A DNA stretch of 64,000 bases, taken from NCBI RefSeq assembly GCF_003053725.1, contig NZ_QAYC01000001.1, positions 1-64,000 on the forward strand, written 5' to 3'. The position numbers and the translations under genes are program-made. The notes under the pieces were generated by a model. That model did not search any database and was not told where the DNA came from. It was given only the letters and a program-made list of their open reading frames with translations. This stretch comes from Rhodovulum kholense. Its GTDB lineage: Bacteria > Pseudomonadota > Alphaproteobacteria > Rhodobacterales > Rhodobacteraceae. Within the stretch, counting starts at the first letter, position 1, and every line of letters begins with the position of its first letter. Below are positions 45,181 through 55,248 of this stretch, piece by piece.

Positions 45181-47286
45181 GTGGGGCTTCTGCTGACCGG
45201 GCCGGTCGGCCTTGCGGGACCGGCACAGCTGGCGCGGGCGCTGGCCTTGGCGGCGTCGGCGATGCTGGCGTCGGTCGAGGCCCGGCGCGGCCATCTCTTT
45301 CCCTGGACGCCGGTCTTCCTGTCGCTGGGCATCGGGCTGTATTTCCTGCAGAAAACCGAGCCGCCGGTCTGGGCGCTCTGGGCCTGCGCCGGGGCCGCTG
45401 CCGTGCTGGCCCTGGCCGCGCGCCGCCTGCCCGAGCTGTGGGGGCCTCTCCTGATCGCGCTGGCGCTGGTTGCGGGCGGGACGGCGCTGGCAGGGGCCCG
45501 CGCCCATCTGGTCGCGGCGCCCAAGCTCGACCACCGCGTCTATGGCGCGCTCGAGGGCCGGGTGCTGGTTCTGGACCGCTCGATCTCGGACGCGCCGCGG
45601 ATCACGCTCGATCAGGTCTGGATCGAGCGCGTGCCCCCCGACCAGACGCCCCGCCGGTTGCGCGTGGCGCTGCATGGCGAGGGCGGGGTGACGGCGCCGC
45701 CGCCCGGCGCCCGGATCGCGATGATGGCGCATTTGTCACCGCCGGGCGCCCCGGCCGAGCCCGGCGGCTTCGATTTCCGCCGCCATGCCTGGTTCCAGCA
45801 GATCGGGGCGGTGGGCTATGCCAACAGCCCGGCGGTGACGCTGAGCCCGCCCGAGGGCGGCGCCACGCTTCTGGTGCACCGCATGCGGATGGCGCTGTCG
45901 GACGCGCTTCGGGCGCGCATTCCGGGCGATCAGGGCGCGTTCGCGGCGGCGATCCTGACCGGCGACCGCTCGGCCATGTCGCGCGACACGATCCAGGCGC
46001 TGCGCGACTCGAACCTCGCGCATCTGCTGGCGATCTCGGGGCTGCATATGGGGTTGCTGACCGGGGTCGTGTTCGCCGCGCTGCGCTTTGCGCTGGCGCT
46101 CTGGCCGCGGCTGGCGCTGCGCCTGCCGATCAAGAAGATCGCGGCGGCGGGGGCGCTGGCGGTCGGCGCGGTCTATCTGGCGCTCTCGGGCGGCAATGTC
46201 GCGACCGAGCGTGCCTTCATCATGGTCGCGGTCGTGCTTGGCGCGGTGATGGCCGACCGCCGGGCGCTGACGTTGCGCGCGGTGGCGCTGGCCGCGCTGA
46301 TCGTGCTGGTCCTGACCCCCGAAAGCCTGACCCAGGCCGGCTTCCAGATGTCCTTTGCCGCGACGACGGCGCTGATCGCGGTCTTTGCCGCGCTGCGCGA
46401 CCGCCCCGCCGACCGCTGGCGCCCGCCCCGCTGGGCGCAAGGCGCGCTGGCGGTGGTGATCTCCTCGGCGGTGGCGGGGGCCGCGACCGCACCCTTCGGG
46501 GCCGCGCATTTCAACCAGGTCTCGCAATTCGGGCTGATCGCCAATCTGGCCTCGGTGCCGCTGATGGGGCTTCTGGTGATGCCCGCCGCGGTCGCCGCCG
46601 CCTGTCTCGCGCCCTTCGGGCTGGCGGTGCTGGGGCTCGAGCCGATGCGCTGGGGCATTGCCTGGATCCTCTGGGTGGCCGAGCGCGTGGCGGGGCTTGA
46701 CGGCGCGGTCTGGCCCGTGCCCGCGCCGGGGCCGGCCGTGCTGCCGCTGATCGCGGTCGGGGCGCTTTTTGTCATGCTCTGGACGGGCCGCGCCCGGGCG
46801 CTGGGGCTGGTGCCGATCCTCGCGGCTTTCGCGCTCTGGTCGGCGGTCGAGCGCCCCGCACTGCTGATTGCCGACAGCGGCGGGTTGATGGGGGCGATGG
46901 GCCCGGAGGGCCGGGCGCTGTCGAAACCCTCGGGCGAGGGCTTCGTCGCGCTGAGCTGGCTGGAAAACGACGGCGACCGAGCCGATCAGGCCATGGCCTT
47001 CGCCCGGCCGGGGTTGAACGGCGCGCGTGGCGAACAGGAGGCTACGGTGGCCGGGCAGCGGGTGACGCTGATCACCGGGCGCGGCTGGGCCGAGCGGATC
47101 GCGCCCGCCTGCATGCGGGGCTGGGTGGTGGTGCCGCAATATGTCGACGATCCGCCTGCGGGGTGCCGGATCTTCGACCGCGCGGCGCTGGCCCGGACCG
47201 GGGCGCTGGCGTTGTTTCCCGGCGCGGACGGCCCGCGCCTTGTCACCGCCCGCGGCGTGGCGGGCGACCGGCTCTGGGCTCAGTAG
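45181..47286 (+). CDS. comEC: ComEC/Rec2-family competence protein
   Basis: 701 residues: an N-terminal hydrophobic and OB-like part ([18 protein letters not shown]), the competence domain with [20 protein letters not shown] (about 279-298) and multiple helices through residue 560. A short soluble C-terminal region lacks the full metallo-beta-lactamase domain seen in some ComEC. ComEC forms the inner-membrane channel for incoming single-stranded DNA, and in Rhodobacter it is needed by recipients of GTA DNA (family knowledge). GTG start at 45181. The 3' end overlaps lexA tail-to-tail by 7 nt. Confidence 0.92.
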   Translation: MGLLLTGPVGLAGPAQLARALALAASAMLASVEARRGHLFPWTPVFLSLGIGLYFLQKTEPPVWALWACAGAAAVLALAARRLPELWGPLLIALALVAGGTALAGARAHLVAAPKLDHRVYGALEGRVLVLDRSISDAPRITLDQVWIERVPPDQTPRRLRVALHGEGGVTAPPPGARIAMMAHLSPPGAPAEPGGFDFRRHAWFQQIGAVGYANSPAVTLSPPEGGATLLVHRMRMALSDALRARIPGDQGAFAAAILTGDRSAMSRDTIQALRDSNLAHLLAISGLHMGLLTGVVFAALRFALALWPRLALRLPIKKIAAAGALAVGAVYLALSGGNVATERAFIMVAVVLGAVMADRRALTLRAVALAALIVLVLTPESLTQAGFQMSFAATTALIAVFAALRDRPADRWRPPRWAQGALAVVISSAVAGAATAPFGAAHFNQVSQFGLIANLASVPLMGLLVMPAAVAAACLAPFGLAVLGLEPMRWGIAWILWVAERVAGLDGAVWPVPAPGPAVLPLIAVGALFVMLWTGRARALGLVPILAAFALWSAVERPALLIADSGGLMGAMGPEGRALSKPSGEGFVALSWLENDGDRADQAMAFARPGLNGARGEQEATVAGQRVTLITGRGWAERIAPACMRGWVVVPQYVDDPPAGCRIFDRAALARTGALALFPGADGPRLVTARGVAGDRLWAQ

Positions 47287-47978
47287 CTGCGGATCAGCCC
47301 GACCAGACGTCCCTGCACCTTGACCTGATCGGATCGCAGGATGCGGGTCTCATAGGCCGGGTTCGCGGCTTCGAGCGCGATCATCTCGCCCTTGCGGCGG
47401 AACCGCTTCAGCGTCGCCTCATGGCCCTCGACCAGCGCCACCACGATCTCGCCGTTCTCGGCCGTGTTCTGTTCGCGAATGACCACCACATCGCCATCGT
47501 TGATCCCGGCCTCGATCATCGAGTCGCCCTTGACCTCCAGCGCGTAATGCCGCCCCCGGCCCGACAGCATCGAGCCCGGCACAGCCACCGTATGCGACAC
47601 CTCGGAAATCGCCTCGATCGGCGTGCCCGCCGCGATCCGGCCCATCACCGGCAGTTCCAGCGCATGGACGGGCGTGACATCCATCGCACCCGATGGGGGC
47701 GGCGTCTCGGGGCGGTCGCCGTCGATGACCACCGGGCGGAAGCCCCTGGCCTCCAGCGCCTCGGGCAGCTTGACGATCTCGATGGCGCGGGCGCGATGGG
47801 CCAGACGGCGGATGAATCCGCGTTCCTCCAGCGCCGTGATCAGTCGGTGAATGCCCGATTTGGACCGCAGATCCAGCGCTTCCTTCATCTCGTCGAAGGA
47901 CGGCGGAACACCGTCGCGCTGCATCCTTTTATGAATGAATTCAAGAAGATCCAGTTGCTTGCGAGTCAACATGTCCAT
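47280..47978 (-). CDS. lexA: LexA SOS repressor
   Basis: 232 residues: a winged helix-turn-helix ([32 protein letters not shown] region, split here), the Ala-Gly cleavage site A117-G118 in GRIAAGTP, and the self-cleavage pair Ser153 (GDSMIEAG) and Lys191 (ATLKRF). It represses DNA-damage genes and is inactivated by RecA. A GTTC-N7-GTTC box is just upstream, so it regulates itself. It is convergent with comEC, with a 7-nt overlap of the two stop regions. Confidence 0.97.
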   Translation of the reverse strand: MDMLTRKQLDLLEFIHKRMQRDGVPPSFDEMKEALDLRSKSGIHRLITALEERGFIRRLAHRARAIEIVKLPEALEARGFRPVVIDGDRPETPPPSGAMDVTPVHALELPVMGRIAAGTPIEAISEVSHTVAVPGSMLSGRGRHYALEVKGDSMIEAGINDGDVVVIREQNTAENGEIVVALVEGHEATLKRFRRKGEMIALEAANPAYETRILRSDQVKVQGRLVGLIRSY

Positions 47979-48004
47979 CCCCCCACAGGAAGCCGTTCTC
48001 TCCT

Positions 48005-48019
48005 GTTCTAGACATGTTC
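48005..48019 (-). promoter_or_regulatory. SOS box GTTC-N7-GTTC upstream of lexA
   Basis: GTTCTAGACATGTTC (48005-48019) is a perfect match to the alphaproteobacterial direct-repeat LexA site. It sits 27-41 nt ahead of the lexA ATG. Another GTTC occurs at 47995-47998, with only 6 nt spacing to the first. Confidence 0.85.
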
Positions 48020-48040
48020 ACGTTTTGTGTCAAGCTTTAG

Positions 48041-49216
48041 TTACCGCAACGTCAAGTATTCCGCCAGAGCCCCTGCGGGCTGTGGCCCGTCGTCCGCCGG
48101 ACGGATCAGCAGCGCATCGGCCTCGGCCAGCACCGACAGCAGCGCGCTGTCCTGCCGCTCGAAGGGCAAGAGGCCCTCGGGTGTCAGCCGCGCGCGCAGG
48201 AAATGGGTGCGCGGTCCGTTGGCCTCGAGATCTGTGGCCAGCGGCGCGCGCGCGGCCGGCAGCGCCGCCTTGGGCAGGCCCTGAAAGGCCCGAAGCGCAG
48301 GCCGCAGGAAGACATGGCCGCAGACCATGGCCGAGACCGGGTTGCCGGGCAGGCCGATCATCGCGGCCCCGCCCAGACGGCCCGCCATCACCGGCTTTCC
48401 GGGCCGCATCGCGACCTTGTAGAAGGCCGGCGCCATACCGAGATCGGCCGCGACCTTGCCGACGATGTCGTGATCGCCGACCGAGGCGCCGCCGATGGTC
48501 ACCACCAGATCGGCGCCCTCGGCCAGGGCGAAGACGGATCGCAGCGAGGCCTCGCTGTCGCGCGCGATGGGCAGCAGCCGCGCGATGCCGCCCTCGGCCT
48601 CGATCAGCGCCTTCAGCCCGAAGCCGTTCGCGGCCACGATCTGGTCGGGGCCCGGGGTTTCGCCCGGCATCACCAGCTCGTCGCCGGTCGCGATCAGCGC
48701 GACCTCCGGGCGGCGGTGGACGGGCAGGGCGGGCAGGTTCATCGCGGCCGCCAGCGCCAGATCGGCGGGACCCAGACGGCGCGGGGCGGTCAGCATGTCG
48801 CCTTGCCGGAAATCGCCGCCCGCCGCGCGGATATTGGTGCCGTGATCGAAGCCCGCGCCCAGCACGATCCGGTCGCCCTCGCGGGTCACGTCTTCCTGAA
48901 TGACGACGCGGTCGGCGCCCGCGGGCAAGGGCGCGCCGGTGAAGATCCGCACCGCCTGCCCCGGCGCCACCGTGCCCGGCCAGCCCTGACCGGCGGCGGC
49001 CTCGCCCTCGACGCGCAGCGCCGCGCCCGGGCGGGCGTCTTCCTCGCGGATCGCATAGCCGTCCATCGCCGATGCCGCAAAGGGCGGCTGGCTGCGGCGC
49101 GCGGCGACCGGGCGGGCCAGTACGCGGCCCGCGGCCTCGGCCAGCGGCACCTCCTCGACGGGCAGCGGCGCGATCAGGTCGAAGACATGGCCCAGCGCCG
49201 CGTCGACCGAGATCAT
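48041..49216 (-). CDS. moeA: Molybdopterin molybdenumtransferase MoeA
   Basis: 391 residues with the MoeA signatures [12 protein letters not shown] (about 46-57), [15 protein letters not shown] (about 89-103) and the MoCF-binding [13 protein letters not shown] (about 235-247). It inserts molybdate into adenylated molybdopterin. Its ATG overlaps the moaC stop by 4 nt, and lexA follows 62 nt downstream, so trpGDC-moaC-moeA read as one unit up to the lexA promoter. Confidence 0.95.
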   Translation of the reverse strand: MISVDAALGHVFDLIAPLPVEEVPLAEAAGRVLARPVAARRSQPPFAASAMDGYAIREEDARPGAALRVEGEAAAGQGWPGTVAPGQAVRIFTGAPLPAGADRVVIQEDVTREGDRIVLGAGFDHGTNIRAAGGDFRQGDMLTAPRRLGPADLALAAAMNLPALPVHRRPEVALIATGDELVMPGETPGPDQIVAANGFGLKALIEAEGGIARLLPIARDSEASLRSVFALAEGADLVVTIGGASVGDHDIVGKVAADLGMAPAFYKVAMRPGKPVMAGRLGGAAMIGLPGNPVSAMVCGHVFLRPALRAFQGLPKAALPAARAPLATDLEANGPRTHFLRARLTPEGLLPFERQDSALLSVLAEADALLIRPADDGPQPAGALAEYLTLR

Positions 49217-49692
49217 TCGGAGGCCTCGTAGCGGCCCGACTTGCCGCCCTCTTTCAGCTTCAGCCGGATGCCGCCGATTTCCATGCCCTTCTCGGCGGCC
49301 TTGAGCATGTCATAGACCGTCAGTGCCGCCGTACTGACCGCGGTCAGCGCCTCCATCTCGACCCCGGTGCGCCCGGCGGTCTTGACCGTGGCCTCGATAC
49401 GAAGGCCCGGCAGGCTCTCGTCGGGCGTCAGATCGACCGCGACCCGGGTGATCGGCAGCGGATGGCACAGCGGGATCAGATCCGAGGTCTTCTTGGCCCC
49501 CATGATGCCCGCGAGCCGCGCGACCCCGATCACGTCGCCTTTCTTCGCGCTGCCCGCGCGGATCAGCGCCAGGGTTTCGGGGGCCATCCGGACCCATCCC
49601 GTCGCCACCGCCAGCCGCGCGGTCTCGGACTTGTCCGAGACATCGACCATATGGGCGCGGCCTTCGGCGTCGAAATGGGTCAGCTCGGGCAT
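49213..49692 (-). CDS. moaC: Cyclic pyranopterin monophosphate synthase MoaC
   Basis: 159 residues: [18 protein letters not shown] at the start, [10 protein letters not shown] (about 73-82) with the active-site His, and [22 protein letters not shown] (about 110-131). It makes cPMP, the first molybdenum cofactor intermediate, with MoaA. The ATG shares one base with the trpC stop (TGATG), which fixes the start at 49692 rather than the TTG codon upstream. Overlaps moeA by 4 nt. Confidence 0.95.
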   Translation of the reverse strand: MPELTHFDAEGRAHMVDVSDKSETARLAVATGWVRMAPETLALIRAGSAKKGDVIGVARLAGIMGAKKTSDLIPLCHPLPITRVAVDLTPDESLPGLRIEATVKTAGRTGVEMEALTAVSTAALTVYDMLKAAEKGMEIGGIRLKLKEGGKSGRYEASE

Positions 49693-50501
49693 CAATGCGC
49701 GCCCATCGCCGGGTTGGCCAGCAGCTTGCGGGTCGCGGCGGCGACATCCTCCTGACGCATCAGGCTTTCGCCGATCAGGAAGCTGCGCACGCCGTACATC
49801 GCCATCTGCGCCAGATCGGCCGGGGTGTTGAGCCCGGATTCGCTGACGATCTGGCGGCCTTCGGGCACCCGCTTGGCCAGCTGCCTGGTGGTGTCGAGGC
49901 TGGTCTCGAACGACTTCAGATTGCGGTTGTTGATGCCGATCAGAGCCGATTTCAGCTTGGCCGCGCGGTCCAGTTCATCGGCGTCATGAACCTCGATCAA
50001 CGCATCCATCCCCCAGGAAGTCGCGGCCTCTTCCAGCTCGGCCGCCTGGGCGTCAGACACGCTGGCCATGATGATCAGGATACAGTCGGCGCCCAGCGCC
50101 CGGGCCTCGGCCACCTGATAGGTATCGTAGAGGAAATCCTTGCGCAGCACTGGCAGCTTCACCGCCGCGCGGGCCTCGGTCAGGAACGGCTTGGCCCCCT
50201 GAAACGAGGGCGTGTCGGTCAGCACCGACAGGCAGGCCGCGCCGCCTGCCTCATAGGCACGCGCCAGCGCGGGCGGGTCGAAATCGGGCCGGATCAGCCC
50301 CTTCGACGGGCTGGCCTTCTTGATTTCCGCGATCAGCCCGTAGCCCGTCAGCGCCGCCCGGTGCAGCGCCTCGGCAAAGCCGCGCACGGCCGGGGCGGCG
50401 CGTGCCGCCGCCTCGACATCCGCCAGCGGCCGCGTGGCCTTGTCGGCGGCGACCTCTTCCAGCTTGTAGGCCTTGATGCGGTCCAGAATGGTCTCGGTCA
50501 T
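49692..50501 (-). CDS. trpC: Indole-3-glycerol phosphate synthase
   Basis: 269 residues of the (beta/alpha)8 enzyme: [19 protein letters not shown] (about 58-76) with the catalytic Lys, [13 protein letters not shown] (about 117-129), [17 protein letters not shown] (split) and [10 protein letters not shown]. It closes CdRP to indole-3-glycerol phosphate. The ATG overlaps the trpD stop (ATGA). It is a monofunctional form without TrpF. Confidence 0.96.
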   Translation of the reverse strand: MTETILDRIKAYKLEEVAADKATRPLADVEAAARAAPAVRGFAEALHRAALTGYGLIAEIKKASPSKGLIRPDFDPPALARAYEAGGAACLSVLTDTPSFQGAKPFLTEARAAVKLPVLRKDFLYDTYQVAEARALGADCILIIMASVSDAQAAELEEAATSWGMDALIEVHDADELDRAAKLKSALIGINNRNLKSFETSLDTTRQLAKRVPEGRQIVSESGLNTPADLAQMAMYGVRSFLIGESLMRQEDVAAATRKLLANPAMGAH

Positions 50502-51517
50502 GCGGCCTCCGATGTGATCCGGGCGAGGCCCTCGACCTTGCTTTTGGCCGCGCCGCTGTCGATGCTGTCCTGTGCCCGCTCGACGCCCTCGCGCAGCGTC
50601 GTGACCCGGCCCGCCACCACCAGAGCGGCGGCCGCGTTCAGCAGCACGGCGTCGCGATAGGCCGAGGCCTCGCCGTCGAGAAGCGCCGCGAAGGCGCGGG
50701 CGTTGTGATCGGGCGTGCCGCCGATGATGGCCTCGAAGGGATGGACCGGCAGGCCCGCTTCTTCGGGATGCAGCTCGCGCTCGGTGATGGTGCCTTCCTC
50801 CAGCATCGCGACATGGCTGATCCCCGCGATCGACAACTCGTCGGTGCCGTCGCCGCCATGCACCAGCCAGGCGACTTCGGTGCCGAGCCGGTCGAGCGTC
50901 TCGGCCATGGGGCGCAGAAGTGCCTTGGAAAAGGCGCCGGTCAGCTGGCGCGTGACCCCGGCGGGGTTGGTCAGCGGGCCGAGGATGTTGAAGATCGTCC
51001 GGGTGCCCAGCTCGGCCCGGGTCGGGCCGACATGGGCCATGGCCGGATGGTGCATCGGCGCCATCATGAAGCCGATGCCGACCTCCCTCAGCGCGGTTTC
51101 GACGACATCGGCGCCGACCATCACGTTGATGCCCATATGGGTCATCGCATCCGCCGCGCCCGATTTCGACGACAGGTTGCGGTTGCCGTGCTTGGCCACC
51201 GGCACGCCCGCGCCCGCCACCACGAAGGCGGTCGCGGTCGAGATGTTCAACGTGCCCTTGCCGTCACCGCCGGTGCCGACGATGTCGATGGCGCCCTCGG
51301 GCGCGGTCACCTTCCGGCATTTCGAGCGCATGACCTTCGCGGCGGCGGCATATTCGTCGACCGTCTCGCCCCGGGTGCGCAGCGCCATCAGCAGACCGCC
51401 GATCTGGCTTGGCGTCGCCTCGCCCTCGAACAGCGCCTCGAAGGCGGTCTCGGCCTCGTCCCGGGTCAGGGGGCGGTCGGCGGCAAGGCCGATCAGCGGT
51501 TTCAGCGCGTCGCTCAT
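50498..51517 (-). CDS. trpD: Anthranilate phosphoribosyltransferase
   Basis: 339 residues, with the PRPP/Mg-binding [18 protein letters not shown] (about 78-95), [17 protein letters not shown] (about 108-124) and GPLTNPAG (about 180-187). It transfers the phosphoribosyl group to anthranilate. Start and stop overlap trpG and trpC by 4 nt each, so it is co-translated with them. Confidence 0.97.
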   Translation of the reverse strand: MSDALKPLIGLAADRPLTRDEAETAFEALFEGEATPSQIGGLLMALRTRGETVDEYAAAAKVMRSKCRKVTAPEGAIDIVGTGGDGKGTLNISTATAFVVAGAGVPVAKHGNRNLSSKSGAADAMTHMGINVMVGADVVETALREVGIGFMMAPMHHPAMAHVGPTRAELGTRTIFNILGPLTNPAGVTRQLTGAFSKALLRPMAETLDRLGTEVAWLVHGGDGTDELSIAGISHVAMLEEGTITERELHPEEAGLPVHPFEAIIGGTPDHNARAFAALLDGEASAYRDAVLLNAAAALVVAGRVTTLREGVERAQDSIDSGAAKSKVEGLARITSEAA

Positions 51518-52095
51518 GCGGGTTCCTTCACGGTGTCGAGGAACGTCTTCAACAGGGCATGGCCATGCTCCGAGGCGATGCTTTCGGGGTGGAACTGCAC
51601 CCCGTGGATCGGCAGCTCGCGGTGGCGCAGCCCCATGATGGTTCCGTCTTCCAGCCAGGCATTGGCGATCAGGCAGTCGGGCAGGCTGGCGCGCTCGACG
51701 ATCAGCGAATGATACCGGGTCGCCTTGAAGGGCGAGGGCAGGCCCGCGAAGACGCCCGACCCGTCATGCTCGATCGAGCCCATCTTGCCATGCACGATCT
51801 CGGCCGCGCGCACCACCTTGCCGCCGAACGCCTCGCCGATGGTCTGGTGGCCGAGGCAGACGCCCATCAGCGGTATGCCGGTCTCGGCCGCGGCGCGGGT
51901 CAGGGGCAGGCAGATCCCGGCCTGGGCCGGATCGCAGGGGCCGGGCGACAACAGGATCGCGGACGGCCGCAGCCCCATCGCCTCCTGCACGTTCAGGGCA
52001 TCGTTGCGGACGACCTTCGTCTCGGCGCCGAGTTCCCCGAGATAGTGCACCAGATTATAGGTGAAACTGTCGTAATTGTCGATCAAGAGCAGCAT
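51514..52095 (-). CDS. trpG: Anthranilate synthase glutamine amidotransferase component
   Basis: 193 residues of class I amidotransferase: [14 protein letters not shown] at the start, the catalytic Cys in [15 protein letters not shown] (about 78-92) and the catalytic His-Glu pair in VQFHPES (about 171-177). It supplies ammonia to TrpE. It may also serve PabB. trpE is not in the window. It is the first gene of trpGDC-moaC-moeA; no Trp-rich leader peptide was seen upstream. Confidence 0.95.
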   Translation of the reverse strand: MLLLIDNYDSFTYNLVHYLGELGAETKVVRNDALNVQEAMGLRPSAILLSPGPCDPAQAGICLPLTRAAAETGIPLMGVCLGHQTIGEAFGGKVVRAAEIVHGKMGSIEHDGSGVFAGLPSPFKATRYHSLIVERASLPDCLIANAWLEDGTIMGLRHRELPIHGVQFHPESIASEHGHALLKTFLDTVKEPA

Positions 52096-52251
52096 GGTCA
52101 GCGCCTTCGCGAAAGGGGATGAACCGGGTCGCGGGTCGGGCTATACATGCTCAGAGCGACGCGCCCCGGTCAAGGGGCGGCGGCGGGGCAAAGGGTCCCG
52201 CATCGGACAGGGCGGCCCGGGCAGGCCGTCGCGAGGTCGGAGGTACGAGGC

Positions 52252-54075
52252 ATGGGCAGGGTTTTTTCCAGCGGCATTCGCGGCTTTCTCTGGGGTGCTG
52301 CGGCCAGCGGTCTGGGGCTGGCGGCGCTGGCGGTCGCGGTGCCGCCGTCCGGTCCTGGTCCCGGCGCCGGGACCGCTTCGGTGCCCGCCCCCGTGAGAGA
52401 CCCCGTCAGAGACCCTGTGCGAGACCCTGCGCCCGCTCCTGAGCCCACGCAGCCGGGCGAGGCGCCCGCCCCGCGGTTCTCGGCCATCCCCGAAAGCGGC
52501 GCGCCCGCCGCCCCCGAACCCGAAGCCGCGCCTGCCGCGGTTCCGGCCCCGGCGGCGCGGCCCGCGGCGCCGTCCGGGCCCGGGGGGCTGCCCGCCACCG
52601 ATCCGACCACCGATATCGACCTGCCGCCGGGGTCCGAATTCAACCGTCCCCGGCCCGAGACCGAGGCGACCCTGCCCGAGCGCGAAGAGACCCTGCGCGA
52701 GACCCCGGCGATGGGCGCCCCGGCCCCCGCCGCCGTCGCCGAGGCGCCGCTGCCCGACACCGCGCCCGCGGCGGCCCCCGCCCCGGTCTCAGCGATACCC
52801 GAGACGATGACCCCGCCCGAGGCTCCCGATGCGGCCGTCGATCTTGGGGCCGGGACCGACCTCGGCGCCGAAGAGCCCGCGCCCGCCGGTGCCGCCCTGC
52901 GCAGCCCCGCCGCGCCCGAACCGGCCACGCCGCCCGCCCCCGAGGCACGGTCCGATGGCCATCCCGCGACCGGGATGCAGACTGGGACGACGACCGCACC
53001 TGCGACCGGGACAGCGACTGGAATAGCGACTGGGACAGCGACCGGGACAAAGCCGGAGGCCGCTCCGGCCATTCCCGGTGCCGGCTTGCCCGCTGATCGG
53101 GACGGCGATGCGGCGAATACTTTGCCCCAGCCCGAGCCTGACTCCGTGCCTGACACGGGGCCTGACACGGGGCCTGCCTCCGGAAATGCAGCGCCCCGCA
53201 TCCTGCCGCCGCCCGGCGCCGGGGCCGCCGATGCGCCCGGAGAGCCCCCGGGCGACTTGACCCCGGTCGCTCCGCTGCCGACGCTCGGCACGGTTCCGGG
53301 CGTGGACGCCACGGCCCCGAGCGAGCAAGGCGCGGCGACGGGTCCCGCGCCGGACGACCGGCCGGGGGAACGGGCGCAGGATCGGGCCGCCGCCCCGGCG
53401 CCGCTGGGTGCGCTGGCGCGGAATGCCGTGGCCTTCGATCCGCCGCCCGGGGCGCCGCTTCTGTCGCTGGTGCTGGTCGATGTCGGCGCGGCAGGGCTCG
53501 ACCGCCGGGCTTTGCTGACCTTCCCCTTTCCGGTGACCTTCGCGATCGACCCGGCGATGCCCGGCGCCGCCGAGGCCGCCGCCGATTTCCACCGGGCGGG
53601 CTATGAGGTCGCGCTGCTGGCCAGCGGACTGTCGGATCTGCCGCCTGCCGAGGCCGCCGCCCGGCTGAACCGCGCGCTTGGGCTGATCGGCAGCGGTGTT
53701 GCCGTGCTCGACCCCGGCACGGACGGGTTTCAGGAGGATCGCGTCCTGACCGATGCGGTTCTGGGCGTACTGGCCGAAACCGGTCACGGGATCGTCACGC
53801 GCGACGAGGGTCTGAACGCTGCGGCCCGCGCCGCCGACCGGGCGGGCGTGCCCGAGGCGACGGTCTTCCAGACCCTCGATGCCGAGGGGCAGAACACCGA
53901 GACCATGCGCCGGATGCTGGACCGTGCGGTGTTCGAGGCGCGCCAGACCGGGCAGGCGGTGCTGGTCGGTCACAGCCGCCCCGAGACCGTGACCGCGCTT
54001 TTTTCCTGGGCGCTGCAATCGGGGCCGGGCGAGGTGGCACTGGCCCCGCTGTCGGCTGTGCTGCGCCTGCCCTGA
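52252..54075 (+). CDS. Divergent polysaccharide deacetylase family protein (YibQ/DUF610-like) with long Pro/Ala linker
   Basis: 607 residues: a short cytoplasmic start, one membrane helix (about 8-30), and a disordered Pro/Ala/Glu-rich region to about residue 390. A C-terminal domain of about 210 residues follows (LLSLVLVDVGAAGLDRRALL, then FAIDPAMPGA, GYEVALLASG, and a final VLVGHSRPETV). The latter matches the divergent polysaccharide-deacetylase fold of YibQ-like proteins, often near cell-envelope genes; usual metal-ligand spacing is not obvious, so catalysis is uncertain. The ATG at 52252 follows GGAGGTACGAGGC. The linker contains tandem tetrapeptides from 12-bp DNA repeats. Confidence 0.82.
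   Translation: MGRVFSSGIRGFLWGAAASGLGLAALAVAVPPSGPGPGAGTASVPAPVRDPVRDPVRDPAPAPEPTQPGEAPAPRFSAIPESGAPAAPEPEAAPAAVPAPAARPAAPSGPGGLPATDPTTDIDLPPGSEFNRPRPETEATLPEREETLRETPAMGAPAPAAVAEAPLPDTAPAAAPAPVSAIPETMTPPEAPDAAVDLGAGTDLGAEEPAPAGAALRSPAAPEPATPPAPEARSDGHPATGMQTGTTTAPATGTATGIATGTATGTKPEAAPAIPGAGLPADRDGDAANTLPQPEPDSVPDTGPDTGPASGNAAPRILPPPGAGAADAPGEPPGDLTPVAPLPTLGTVPGVDATAPSEQGAATGPAPDDRPGERAQDRAAAPAPLGALARNAVAFDPPPGAPLLSLVLVDVGAAGLDRRALLTFPFPVTFAIDPAMPGAAEAAADFHRAGYEVALLASGLSDLPPAEAAARLNRALGLIGSGVAVLDPGTDGFQEDRVLTDAVLGVLAETGHGIVTRDEGLNAAARAADRAGVPEATVFQTLDAEGQNTETMRRMLDRAVFEARQTGQAVLVGHSRPETVTALFSWALQSGPGEVALAPLSAVLRLP
52393..52428 (+). repeat. Three 12-bp tandem repeats (VRDP)
   Basis: GTGAGAGACCCC, GTCAGAGACCCT and GTGCGAGACCCT lie head to tail and encode repeated VRDP. 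The 12-bp unit keeps the frame whatever the copy number. Confidence 0.8.
53002..53049 (+). repeat. Four 12-bp tandem repeats (ATGT)
   Basis: Four units of GCGACYGGRAYA type at 53002, 53014, 53026 and 53038 encode ATGT-ATGI-ATGT-ATGT. Only a few bases differ between units, which suggests recent slippage expansion. Confidence 0.8.
53149..53172 (+). repeat. Two perfect 12-bp tandem repeats
   Basis: CCTGACACGGGG occurs twice without change (53149-53160, 53161-53172), encoding PDTG-PDTG in the linker of the YibQ-like protein. Confidence 0.8.
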
Positions 54076-54082
54076 TCCCGGA

Positions 54083-54505
54083 TCAGGCGGCCGGGCGCCG
54101 CAACCGCGCGAGATAACCCTGCCGCCCTGCGGCCGCGCGCCAGTCGGCCTCGGGCTGGCGCTGTGCGCGGGCCGCGTCGATCTCGACCTCGTCGAAGCCG
54201 CAGGCCCGCGCCATCGGATATTGCTCGGGGATCAGCTGCCCGGCAGCACGGAGCCGCCCGGCAAAGCCCATCCGCCGGAGCGTCCGCGCCAGCGTGAACC
54301 CGCGCCCGTCCGATACTGCCGGAAAGGCGATGCGGATGGTCTGGATCTGCGCCAGATGCGGGGTCAGCGTGGCCGGGTCGGTCTCGGGGCCGAGATCGAC
54401 CCGCAGCGCCCCGGGTGCCGCCTCGAGATCGGCGAAGTCCAGGTAGCGCTCGGCCGGATCGACGGGGCCGAAGCCCGCATCGGTGATCAGGACCCGGTCG
54501 CTCAT
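54083..54505 (-). CDS. DUF934-family protein of the sulfite reduction operon
   Basis: 140 residues beginning MSDRVLITDAGFGP with RTLRRMGFAGRLRAAGQLIPEQY, a pattern of the DUF934 proteins found next to sulfite reductase genes. Role is not established; it is thought to be an accessory to sulfite/nitrite reductase. The ATG overlaps the cysH stop (ATGA), so it is the last gene of the cysG-DUF2849-cysI-cysH operon. Convergent with the YibQ-like gene, 7 nt apart. Confidence 0.85.
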   Translation of the reverse strand: MSDRVLITDAGFGPVDPAERYLDFADLEAAPGALRVDLGPETDPATLTPHLAQIQTIRIAFPAVSDGRGFTLARTLRRMGFAGRLRAAGQLIPEQYPMARACGFDEVEIDAARAQRQPEADWRAAAGRQGYLARLRRPAA

Positions 54506-55248
54506 GCCACGTCCTCCGCCCCCATCCGCACGAAGCGGCCATTGACCAGATGGATGCCGCATTCCTGCTTGTCCTGACCGCGCCAGCGGCCCGCGCGCGG
54601 GTCCTCGCCCGGAGCGACGCGGCTGGTGCAGGGCGCGCAGCCGATCGACGGATAGCCGCGCGACACCAGCGGATGCCGGGGCAGGTCGTGACGGTCGATA
54701 TAGGCGGCCACATCCTCGCGGCCCCAGCCATGCAGCGGGTTGATCTTGACCCGCCCGGCCTCGTCGGTCTCGCAGACATGCATCGCCTGGCGCTCGCGGG
54801 TCTGGTGCCGCTTGCGCCCGGTGACCCAGGCGCCGAAGCCCGCAAGCGCGCTCTCCAGCGGTTCGGTCTTGCGCAGATGGCAGCAGAGATCGGGATCGCT
54901 GCGGTGCAGATCGCCCGCCGGGTCGTGCAGCTCGATCGCCTCGGTGTCGGGGTGCAGCAGCCGAACGCCGGTCAGCCCCAGCAGGTCCGCGACCTCGCGC
55001 TGATAGGCCAGCGTCTCGGGGAACAGCATCTCGGTTTCCAGAAACAGCACCGGCAGGCCGGGGTCGAGTTCGGCCACCATGTGCAGAAGCACGACCGATT
55101 CCGCCCCGAAGGACGACACCAGCGCCAGTTGCCCGGCGAAGCGGTCGGCCGCCTCGGCCAGCACCTCTTGCGGCGTCGCGCCGTCCAGGCGCCGGTTCAG
55201 CGCCGCAAGCCGGGTCTCTGCCCGTTCGAACCCGTTTTCAGGCCGCAT
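54502..55248 (-). CDS. cysH: Adenylylsulfate/phosphoadenylylsulfate reductase
   Basis: 248 residues: a PP-loop-like ALVSSFGAESVVLLHM block (about 42-57), the paired CC122-123 and CxxC 204-207, and the catalytic Cys in KQECGIH (Cys230). The four extra Cys mean a [4Fe-4S] cluster, which is typical of the APS-using bacterial form. It makes sulfite from activated sulfate. Start ATG at 55248 overlaps the cysI stop by 11 nt. A longer frame upstream (to 55320) is not supported. Confidence 0.93.
   Translation of the reverse strand: MRPENGFERAETRLAALNRRLDGATPQEVLAEAADRFAGQLALVSSFGAESVVLLHMVAELDPGLPVLFLETEMLFPETLAYQREVADLLGLTGVRLLHPDTEAIELHDPAGDLHRSDPDLCCHLRKTEPLESALAGFGAWVTGRKRHQTRERQAMHVCETDEAGRVKINPLHGWGREDVAAYIDRHDLPRHPLVSRGYPSIGCAPCTSRVAPGEDPRAGRWRGQDKQECGIHLVNGRFVRMGAEDVA

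Noticed and set aside
52096-52251. Possible trp leader peptide upstream of trpG
   Set aside because: No short frame with consecutive Trp codons or terminator/antiterminator pair is seen.
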